From: Amborella trichopoda
Lineage: Eukaryota; Streptophyta; Magnoliopsida; Amborellales; Amborellaceae
Direction of reading: 5' to 3'
Length of the DNA stretch: 64,000 nt
Assembly (NCBI RefSeq): GCF_000471905.2
Contig: NW_006495906.1
Coordinates: 2,709,011 to 2,773,010, forward strand
Numbering within the stretch: position 1 is the stretch's first letter; each line of letters opens with the position of its first letter. The notes beneath the pieces were generated by a model, which saw nothing but the letters and a program-made list of their open reading frames with translations, searched no databases and had not been told where the DNA came from. Position numbers and translations under genes: made by a program. This document shows, one piece after another, positions 55,441 through 64,000 of this stretch.

Positions 55441-56540
55441 ACTACCCATGATGCATAGTCAAAGTGACACAATGCGCACCAACAAAGAGTTAAAACGATA
55501 TTAAAAACAAAACAAAAAACACAAGCAAGACAATTCAAACAAGGTTTACTTCTTTTATTTCATTAGAAAGAGTTACAAGCCAAAAAAACCCATTATTAGG
55601 GAGGTTACAAATCTCTTACATCTGAGGAAAAGAGGACAATTGATACCAAAGCGTTGCTCTTGCATCTGAGGATAAAGAGGACGATTTCGAGCCAAAACCC
55701 GCAATGCTGCTCTTGCATCTAAGGATAAGAGGATGGTTACAAGCCAAAAAGAGACGCCCTCATCATGAAGAAGAAGCAAAACCACTTGCAAGTCAACTTC
55801 AATTCATCTACCGGGTGTTTCAACCATTTTTGAGTCAGCCTCAATTCATCTGACGAGTATATCAAACATACAAAGCAAACTTCTCTGGCAAGAAACTGGC
55901 CTATGACGGAGAGCATACCCTGCTCATGGTGAGTGCCCTTCCACAAAACAACATGGACTTCACTATTGTGTTGGAAGACTTGGCTTCCAACAGGCTGCAT
56001 AGGTCCCACCTTACCATTGGTCACCGCCCTTTGCTAACCCCAGTCATCGTCGTGCATGATCATACCAGAACACGATTCATCACCGTTCATTAAAGGGTCG
56101 AGAAAGCAATAGCCACGCATGACTAACTCCCAGCACATCATGCCCCTAGCCACGTGCGACCAAGGCACTAGCGTCGCGCAAGATTAGCACCGACTGTGTT
56201 TCAGAGACCCGGCATCGATTGCGTATCCTAAAGCTAGCGCTTGCTATGTTTCTAAGACCCAGCGCCGATTTTGTATCCTCAACCTAGCGTCGACTATGTT
56301 TCTGAGGCCCAACGCCAGCTGCGTATCCTAAGGCTAGTGCCGGTTATGTTTTCAAGGCCCCTCGTCACTGCGACTGTTCACCTCCAGTTGACCATTCGTT
56401 TCTCTGCGCTTCCTCTGCTCCCATGACCCTTCGATTGCCCAAGACTCTTCGTCTCCCCGATGACTGTTCGTATCCCAAGACCCCTCATTTTCCTGCAGTG
56501 ACCCTTCATCTCCAGGTTATTGTTCGTATCCCGCAACCCC
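55441..56540. other. 3' non-coding region with two small tandem arrays
   Basis: 55620-55745 holds about three copies of a 57-bp unit (ttgctcttgcatctgaggat...). 56165-56370 holds about four copies of a 50-bp unit (cgactatgtttctgaggccc..., 'gcgtatcctaagg'). No gene is recognised. It continues the long 3' non-coding part typical of Tat elements. Confidence 0.7.
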
Positions 56541-57270
56541 TTTGTTCTCGACCAAAAATTCCCCTCTTCCTCTAGAACTCTTAGAAAACCACTGTAAGGC
56601 CTTTCCCCTTCCGGTACACTGCCGAAAAACTACCAGAAACACGACAGAAGTCCTCAAAAGAACCAACGCCTGCTGTGTTCTCCAATGTACCCAGCGCCGG
56701 CTGTGTTCTCAAGTTTGCCGCCACATGTGTTGACGCCGCTTGTGTTGCCTCCGCCCATGCTAAACATCGTGTACGTGTCAACGCTTCTACTTCTCAAACC
56801 TACTGCCGTGTGTGTTACACGCCTCATGCTAGCGTTATGCATGTTCTAGCACCGCGCGCGCCAGAACTTGGTCATCACTGTGTGTGTCCTACCACTATCC
56901 CTATTGGAGTTGCATCCAAGCTGTTCCATCTAAGCTACGACTGGTCATCCCTAATAGAAGGCCACTGTCCCTCATCCCCAGTAGGAATTATACCCATAGT
57001 GCAGCCCATTGATACCAGCGGAGTTAGGGCCATGCTTACCCATTTAATCCCCTATGGGTCAGTCTCACACCAAGCTATCCTACCCCTAGAAGTTGGGTTA
57101 CCTTTCATGAGCCTATTCTCCATGGAGTTCCATTCTCCACCTTAGGGAGTCATACTTGTCCCCTAATCCTCAGTGAAGTATGCTTCCCATCTCAAACCCC
57201 TACTATCAATTTATACCCAGGGAGTCAAATTACTATCCACAGAGCTATTCTTTATGGCGCTTCGCCTACA
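56541..57270. other. Tat 3' internal block homologous to 21.3-22.1 kb
   Basis: 56660-56860 has GTG/CCGC-rich repeats; 56960-57190 matches 21740-21980 ('ccccagtaggaatta', 'ccatggagt', 'agtgaagtatgcttcc'). The open frame 56675-57145 encodes repeat-derived Cys/Ala/Val-rich peptide and is not conserved in the other copy, so I do not call a gene. Confidence 0.65.
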
Positions 57271-57690
57271 TGGCGACCTACACCATGGTCCATGCTTCAA
57301 GACCTTAAACTGCACAGCCTTGGTCAAGGTACACGATCCTAAACTGCATGGTCCAAACTATATGACCTTAAACTATAGAGGAGGTCTAGTTGCACAACCT
57401 TAAACTGCATGGTCTTAGCTGCAGGACTTTAAACTACGCAGCCCTAGTCCAAACCTAAACTATAGTCTACATTCTAGTTGCATGACATTAAAAGGATTAG
57501 TACCATGATCCAAACTATATGACCTTAAAACTGTAGCAGAGGTCTAGTTTAACGACCTTTAACTGCATGGTCCTAGTTGCATGACTCTAAACTGTATAAC
57601 CACGGTCCAAGCTATATGACCTTAAACCATAGTGCACGTCCTAGCCACATGACGTTAAACTGCTTTGCACAGGTCCTAGAGGCACGACCT
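57270..57690. repeat. 35-bp-type minisatellite (TGACCTTAAACTGCA)
   Basis: Same family and place as 22105-22920 but shorter and more degenerate; spacing is irregular. A further block lies at 58030-58120. Confidence 0.82.
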
Positions 57691-59310
57691 TAAACTTACC
57701 CCCACAATATGTGTACACGCCCTTTACCTGCATCTTCATGCACACCATCCCCAATCGACCCATTTGTGTGCGCACCATCTTCATTACCTCCCCAGTAAAT
57801 CCTTTCAGTACCATTTATCACTCCCCAGTGAGTTTCACTCTTGCTCACAAAATGGTGAGTCATCCCTCCATCCATATTCACCGTCAGTTAGTGGGTCACC
57901 ACTTTTCCACCCACTATTCATACATTATCCATCTTTCATAGGTAACCTCGTGCCATCTCCCCAAAGTGAGCTAAAACCACCACCACACTCACTCAAAGGC
58001 CTCCACAGACTGCCATCCATTACCGTCATGGTCCAGCTGTATGACCTTAAACTAAAGTGCACATCCTAGCCTCATGACCTTAAAAGGTTTCACACATGTC
58101 CCTAAAGCATGACCTTAAACACATCTTCACAAAAAAATAAAATAATAAAAAATAAAAAATTACGGGCATGGTGTATACCTGAACAAAGGAACACCATGAG
58201 TAAAAATGACGGACGAGCATGGTCATGAAACCATGAATAAGAGAATTTCATGAAAATAAAACCCGGGCTCGGTGAAAATTTGAAAGGGCACCGTGAGTGA
58301 AAATGGAAAAATAAGGGTGGACATGGCCAAAAGGTCATGGGTAAAAGAACTCCAAATAAAAGAAAGATGATGAAAACCATCTCCACGACGCCGCTTCCCA
58401 AGTTCAAGTGAAAATTCGCAAAGGACGCTTGAACCAATAAACAGGTTGATGCATCGTTCACCTCAACAAGCAGCTTTAGCCCAAACTCAAAGAGATTATC
58501 CCCTGGTGTCACAATACAAGGACCAAAAAATATGAGCTTCAAGGAAAAGATTCCGACAGCCTAAGTCCATTCGCAAAAAGGACTCAAAGGACAGAAAAAT
58601 CGCCAAAAAGGCAAAGACAAGTCTCATGAAAAAGAGCACTATTCCCACAAGGTCGCTAACACACTCCAATGATGTTGAAGAAGCCCCAAGAAAGCCATGA
58701 CTTTGGACCTGTTATGCAGCAAGTAGGATTGAATCCTCAAGGGTCACCTCAGACAAAGAAGAGAGGTATCTTAATTATTGAAACTGCTAGCAGTGGGCAG
58801 GGGTTATACCCAAAGACGGTCACCTCGATAAACTGAGGTACCCTGCCTGTTAAGGAATATCTGGTGCACAATGCAGACAAACGCTAACCAAAGGCCCTCC
58901 AACATACCATCCAGAACAAACAAAACAAAATCCTTGAAACGTAGCTCAACACTAAAGGAATACAGAATCCCAGACCAAATGGGAAAAATTCCCTTCAGCA
59001 TGGCACTCGACTGCTAGACAGGCCTAACTCTAACCAACAAGGTCCGTACAAAATCCTTAGCTGCCAGAATCATAAACAGTCCACACGAGGGTGAGGACTT
59101 TGATAGAATCCTTCAAAATAGTCTCTTCTCCCCCTAAAGTTTCCACGGATGGACCAGTACATTGCATCCAACGTCTGAGCATCTATGTTACAGCATTGCG
59201 TGGATCTCCTCGGCGTTCACGTGGTTCTGCGGCTAGGAAGAAAAAAGTAATAAAGATAAAGGAAATTTTTTGAATGTTGTCCTTTTCGCTTCTCTTTAAG
59301 CACAACATTC
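57691..59310. other. Last part of Tat 3' non-coding region
   Basis: 57700-57990 matches 22960-23230. 58160-58340 carries three 'gagtaaaaatg'-type blocks. 58437 has the 'aataaacaggttgatgc' site shared with 38408. 59020-59310 matches 23500-23790. The minus-strand frame 58542-58102 is hydrophobic and repeat-derived. Confidence 0.65.
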
Positions 59311-59322
59311 GATGGGGCAAGC
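59311..59322 (+). promoter_or_regulatory. Polypurine tract of Tat element
   Basis: GATGGGGCAAGC, immediately before the 3' LTR. Confidence 0.6.
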
Positions 59323-60637
59323 TGTTTGAAGATATTTTTCACACCTTAGTCCCTGATGCGGAATAAAAGAGGAAGTCAGTCAATAAAGCCATGACGTACA
59401 GTGAAATTCCCAATAAACCTAGAATTTCCTCAGAACGGGTCATAACCTTCATTAGCACTCCAAAAGGACACTTGCTAAGTTTCGTCGCCATCTGATATGT
59501 CTAAGGCAGTGCAAACAAAGAAATAATTTCAAAAAAATCAGCCTTTAACACCCTGAAACGGATCCCGTAATTAGAACTATATTCTCGATATGTCAAACAG
59601 CTGTGGGACTACAGCCATTGGATCCGGCACTGTCGGAAACCCCTATGGGTCAAGTTTCGGCTTAATCAGATATCCCAATCCAAAGTTATGGGTCAAACAT
59701 TAAAAAAGGGTAGGTCGCATACTATTCCCGTCCGGCCTGCCTGCACCAATCTACATTAAACGAGGCTAGTGTGCACAGTCCCAAGCAGCAACTTCAAATA
59801 TCCATATCTCACTCGTTCTAAGTCGGATCGCTCTCAAAATTTGTGAATTTACTCATCTTATCAAAACGAGCGTTTTGATATATGGCACACTCCATGACGA
59901 TACTCGAACAGGGAGAAAACCTAGAGAGAAGTTAATGATTCATGAAGATAGTTGCAAAAATTCAACAGTAGCATGCCTCACTTGAGCGGCCAAATCATGG
60001 CGCTCGCGTACCTGATCGACGCAAAACCAATTGTATTATGTCTGTAAGGTCTGAGGCTATCTCTGGTCCAAACCCCGCATACGATGAATGGTTAGATTTC
60101 ACACACAAAGGTGTCATAGCTGCTATAAATTCTGGTTGCTGGATTACCAGATTCTGGTCAAAAACTCCTAACGACGAAATCTTCATCCGGATACAAAATC
60201 GAGCTACGTTTGTTGCAATGTGATCGTGACGGCATGCTCAGTGTGATTCAGCAAAGAAATCAAGGAAAAAATTAAGAAACAAAGACACGATTGATCTGAA
60301 GTTTTCGAAATCTATGCAAATTTTGAGTCGCATGATCATGGCACAAAAATGCGATCCATGGCTCAAAGTTGGTATCAAATCGATCATCATGCCGAGCCCG
60401 ACACGAAATTTATCATCTTTCGGCCAAACATAAGCCGGAGCAACCCCGAATCATCCATGGAAGATCACGCAAATCCTAGGGTAGCAGTAGTGACTGTTTT
60501 GGAATTTCATGTATTGTTGGGCAGGGGTAAAATAGTCCTTTTACACCCAATTTTAGAATTTCTTTCAATTCAATTAAATTGTAATTATCATCAATTTAGG
60601 AAGTTTTTTAGCATACACCCATGTTTGGGCCCAAATT

Positions 60638-60643
60638 TATAAG
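60638..60643 (+). promoter_or_regulatory. TATA box of Tat 3' LTR
   Basis: TTTATAAGTACATG, at the same place as 45690 in the 5' LTR. Confidence 0.5.
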
Positions 60644-61159
60644 TACATGTTAAACACAATTGTCAAAAGACCCTTGATTCTTTTAGCTCATCAAAAAAAT
60701 TTGAGAGTTTTTTCATCTTCAAATTGTGGGTACGTCTTGCAGAGAGAGAGAGAGGAGAGAGAAAAAAAGGTCTAGAACCTTTCAATAAGGTAATTCTCTA
60801 TCTTCTCCTCTCATCTCTCTCTTTCTCTCCTCTTCTCATCTCTCTCTTTCTCTCCTCTTCTCATCTCTCTCTTTCTCTTTCCTTTTCTCATCTCTCTCTT
60901 TCTATCTCCTCTCGTCTATATCTTTCTTTCCTATTTCTTCTTTGAGCTTCTTTATCCACTTTCCTTCTTTTTCTTTATCTTTCCTTTCTCTTTCATCTCT
61001 TTCCTACTCTCTCTCTGTTCTCTCTCCTTCCTCTCTGTTCATGTATGGCGGAGTCCATCGCCTACCATGATGCCTTCTTGCTTCAGGGACACAAACAGTG
61101 CGTCGGGCCTTAACTCGAGTGGCAGGCCTGGCATCTGTCAAAGTCTCATTGTCTTCCCT

Positions 61160-61688
61160 TTTGTCATGGATGGTGAAAGCACATCACTGTCCATATTCTC
61201 TCTTTTTTCTTTATTCTCTTTCATGGACGATGGAAGCACATCACCCCCCATATTTTCTCTCTCCTCTTAATCATCTGTGATGGACGGCGAAAGCACATCG
61301 CTGTCCATATTTTCTCTCTCCTCTTAATCCTTTATCATAGACAGCGGAAGCACATCGCCTCTCATATTTTCCCTCTCCTATTAATCTTCTGTGATCGAAG
61401 GTGAAATCACATTGTCGCCCATATTTTCTCTCTCCTCTTAATCTTCTATCATAGACGGTGGAAGCACATCGCCGCCCATATTTTCTCTCTCCTCTCATTC
61501 TTATGTCATGGACGGTGGATGCTCATCGCCATCCATGTCTTTTCTCTCTTCTCTCATTCTTCTTTCATGGATGGCCATCCATGTTCTCTCTTTCTCATTA
61601 ATCATCTGTGATGGACGACGGAAGCTCAACGCCATCCACGTTTTCTCTCATTCCTCTTTCATGGTCGGCGGAGGCTCATTGCCGCCCA
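61160..61688. repeat. 57-bp minisatellite in 3' LTR
   Basis: Same unit as 46205-46835, with different copy number. Confidence 0.88.
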
Positions 61689-63298
61689 TGTTAATTAACT
61701 CACACATGGGTCATGCATGGCATGTGTGAAGTTAAATTAATTTATTTATTTCAAATTTGAGTTGAAAAATATCTTCACACACATGTGTGAAGGGGACATT
61801 ATATTTAAATTGATTGGTTTGAAATTTTAGATCTACGAAGTAATTGGCTTTGATAAAGAAGAATATCTCCACATGTGTGAGCTTTTCCAATTACTTCTTG
61901 CCCTTTAGCCTTTGTGGTTATCTACTCTAATACATTATTAAAAACAACTAAAGGTATTTTTGTAAAGCCATATTGGATACAATTGGAACAAAAACATGGG
62001 TCAAGGACAAAATGGTAAAGTCGCATAACTTAGGGTTAGGGTAAGTGATAATGGTATGAAATCACTTCCCTTCATCATAGTGGTTGGATGGAGATGTGTG
62101 GCTAGGTACATTAGCCTCTCATGTGCCTTTGGATTAGTGCATCAAGGGTGTTGATTGAATCCAAAGTTATACTCATGTTATAAAAGTACATCATGAAATC
62201 TCAAACCCTAACTATCTCAACTCTTGAACCATTTAGAAAAATTGTTGCTCCCCTCCTCCTTCTAAATTTTTGTGAGAGAAAATTGAAGAGAGAGAGGTTT
62301 TAGAGTTCCATTAATGGTGATCTTGATGGTGGTCCTCATTTCTCATGCTTAAGTCCATAGTGTGCATTTATCAAGGTAAACTCCATTGAATTTTCTTTTC
62401 TCATAAGATTATATCCTTGTCATCTATAGTTGCTGGAGTTTTAAATTTAGAAAAGTTTTATTGATCTTAAAATCCCCATTTGATCATCTTTTTCATCATG
62501 CTTATTCACAGTATGGTCCTTCATGAGTTATAGCCCTTATGCATGAGAATCCATGATCATGCATAGTATCTATTTATTACTTTGCTTCAAACTCATCAAA
62601 TAATTTAGTCTCAGAGTGTTACTCTATTTTTCTAACTTTTTCATCACGTTTTTACCTATGGGGATTCATAATCTTTCCATACAAGACTGTTTTGGTGGTC
62701 CGAGGGACCACCGTGTGTAGTTTGACCATAACTCTCTTGTTCTTTATCTGATTCGATTCAAACCTTTTGCATTATATTTTGGATGACAATGCCAGTGTGT
62801 TGAGATCTTAATAAGTGATTTTAAGGTGTGTAATTTCTTCCTATTTGGATTAGACACTCTTGTGAGATTGAACCACTTTTGTACAATCCGAACGGACGAA
62901 ATTAAGTCCTTATAAGGCCCGATTGCGTGGCCCCGGCACAAGGGGTTCGAAACATGGCTTCTCTATTTTAATTCGACATTCTAATTCCCTATTTAGTTGA
63001 TTTTATTATTTATAATTTTGTTTATATTAGTTGCATGATGTATTTAAGCTTTGGGACATAGTTTATGTAATTTGTGTTATGAAAGTGTAATTCATAAGCT
63101 AGTCATGCTTTATATGTAATTGCCCCATAAGAGGTTGGTATTTGAGTTTATTTACAGTAGTTATACAATGCTAGAAATGATTGTAATTGGTATATAAAAG
63201 GATTGTAACTTATTCACTTAGCTTAGTTTTTAGTAAGTGGCTTGTTAAAGGTGTCCATTTTGCCTTATTTTCGGCTTGGAAATTTGCTCTAGTCTTTT
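61689..63298. other. Unassigned AT-rich insertion or flank
   Basis: Begins TGTTAATTAACTCACACATG exactly where the Tat LTR stops. It contains several ACATGTGTGAAG-type short repeats (61700-61880), an A/G-rich possible leader at 62270-62390 and no coding domain. It may be the start of another element inserted into the LTR, or sequence brought in by a deletion. Confidence 0.45.
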
Positions 63299-64000
63299 GT
63301 CACACCCCGAGATGTGACAGACAAAACATATATACATCTATTGATAGGAAAAATTTACAGTGGCGAGGCCTTACAAAGTAACAAAAAAAAAGTTTAAGCA
63401 AAACTACAATATCTTCCCAAAGTTGATCTTGACGAGGACACAAATGAAACCGCAGTTATCCTGAAAAATGTTTACCATAGTTTGATGAGTTTGGCTACTC
63501 AGTAAGTGATCATCATAATCCTAAAAATAATCATGGTTGAAAGATATCAATATTTTCAAAAAGAAGATCTATTAACAGAAATGCATCAACAGTTTCACTT
63601 TCAATAAATGCATAATTAAGTATAATCCGAATAATTGAAATGCACATAACACTTTAACGCATCAATGCATAATTCAAAAGATTTCACAAAATACCCTACT
63701 GGCGTCCCAAGTAGGTCACCTATATACCCCATCAGCGTCCTGATAGGTCCACTTAATCCCTATCGGCGTCCCAGATAGGTCCACTTAATCCCTGCAGGTC
63801 CACTTATACCTCACCGGCGTACCGGATGAGTCCACTTAATCCCTACCGGCGTCCCGGATAGGTCCACTTATACCTCACCGGCGAACCAGATGAGTCCACT
63901 TGCATACTTAAATTATTTCTAAATCTCTTTAAACATTCGAAAGCAGCAATATCATGTACTCAACATATCACTGAAACCATTAATATGAATTTCACTTGAA
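63299..64000 (-). repeat. Probable LTR edge, minus orientation, incomplete
   Basis: Begins TGTCACACCCCGAGATGTGACA. TGTCACACCCC at this position is a common terminal sequence of Tekay/chromovirus-type LTRs read on the opposite strand, and the Tekay-type LTR at 6922 begins TGTCACGACCCC. The sequence runs off the window, so no partner, primer site or gene can be checked. Confidence 0.5.
63690..63905. repeat. 31-33-bp tandem repeat
   Basis: About six copies of ccctaccggcgtcccggata + 'ggtccacttata', with alternating 'ctcaccggcg' variants and one shortened copy. Inside the probable LTR. Confidence 0.85.

Larger units (their letters stand above)
44448..61688 (+). mobile_element. Tat/Ogre-type Ty3 retrotransposon, nearly complete
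   Basis: A 17.2-kb plus-strand element: 5' LTR (44448-47690), primer site, gag, pol with RT, RNase H, a second archaeal-type RNase H, integrase, then 3.9 kb of repeat-rich non-coding DNA, purine tract and a truncated 3' LTR (59323-61688). The second RNase H between the first one and integrase is the hallmark of the Tat lineage. Coding parts have many stops and shifts. The host left flank is CTCAC; the right target duplicate cannot be seen because the 3' LTR is cut off. Confidence 0.9.
59323..61688 (+). repeat. 3' LTR of the Tat element, truncated
   Basis: Begins TGTTTGAAGATATTTTTCAC and matches the 5' LTR through the TATA box (60638), CT tract and about nine copies of the 57-bp minisatellite (61160-61688). 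It stops inside a repeat unit; the last 0.85 kb expected from the 5' LTR is absent from the window. Confidence 0.87.

Noticed and set aside
56675..57145. 156-aa plus-strand frame near the end of the Tat element, possible extra gene
   Set aside because: The homologous block at 21.5-22.0 kb does not keep the frame, and the N-terminal half is repeat-derived.
58102..58542. Minus-strand hydrophobic frame (146 aa), with a similar one at 37999-38265, looking like a membrane protein
   Set aside because: Both are antisense readings of the 'gagtaaaaatg' repeat blocks; the similarity is that of the repeat DNA and neither has a conserved start.

Overview
The window is repeat-rich nuclear DNA of a land plant, most probably a flowering plant. 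The evidence is Ty3/gypsy retrotransposons of the plant Tekay (chromodomain) and Tat/Ogre (dual RNase H) lineages, L1-type LINE remnants with plant zf-RVT and RNase H domains, an endogenous caulimovirus segment, and an antisense gene with a plant mobile domain (PMD). I found no ordinary single-copy host gene, tRNA, rRNA or CRISPR array. Nearly every reading frame belongs to a decayed mobile element or to a simple or tandem repeat. The species cannot be named from this sequence.

Layout: 1-2110, minus-strand LINE remnant (reverse transcriptase, zf-RVT). 2537-3560, second minus-strand LINE 3' end (zf-RVT, RNase H, A-rich tail). 3886-5712, candidate minus-strand LTR. 6922-17439, a nearly complete but broken Tekay-type Ty3 element on the minus strand with roughly 3-kb LTRs, a tRNA-iMet primer site, gag-PR-RT-RH-INT and a chromodomain. 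17581-about 21270, 5' end of a Ty3 element (837-bp LTR, tRNA-Lys type primer site, gag-like remnant). About 21271-31168, 3' end of a Tat-type element whose 3' LTR is split by a 3.3-kb solo LTR (25965-29263) containing the only assembly gap (26257-26428).

31169-39162 is a Tat-type 3' internal segment. It carries an antisense, apparently spliced PMD/coiled-coil gene (exon 1 at 36655-36625, main exon from 35195 down to about 31970) surrounded by several tandem arrays. 39163-about 43900 is a fragment of an endogenous caulimovirus (coat-protein zinc knuckle, protease, RT, RNase H, a conserved-looking C-terminal region and a 35S-like promoter). 44448-61688 is a Tat/Ogre-type Ty3 element on the plus strand: 5' LTR, tRNA-Arg-type primer site, gag, RT, RNase H, second archaeal-type RNase H, integrase, a long repeat-filled 3' non-coding region and a truncated 3' LTR. 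61689-63298 is unassigned, and 63299 to the window end looks like another LTR.

The elements form a nested, rearranged cluster. Three copies of the Tat 3' internal region (21.3-23.8, 31.2-39.2 and 55.4-59.3 kb) share related minisatellites and blocks in the same order. The most unusual items are the antisense PMD gene with an in-frame splice junction across a minisatellite-filled intron, the caulimovirus fragment with its own promoter, hairpins conserved between LTR families, and a probable loss of the core promoter from the 5' LTR of the Tekay element. All coordinates were read by eye; domain calls rest on motif recognition, not on database searches.
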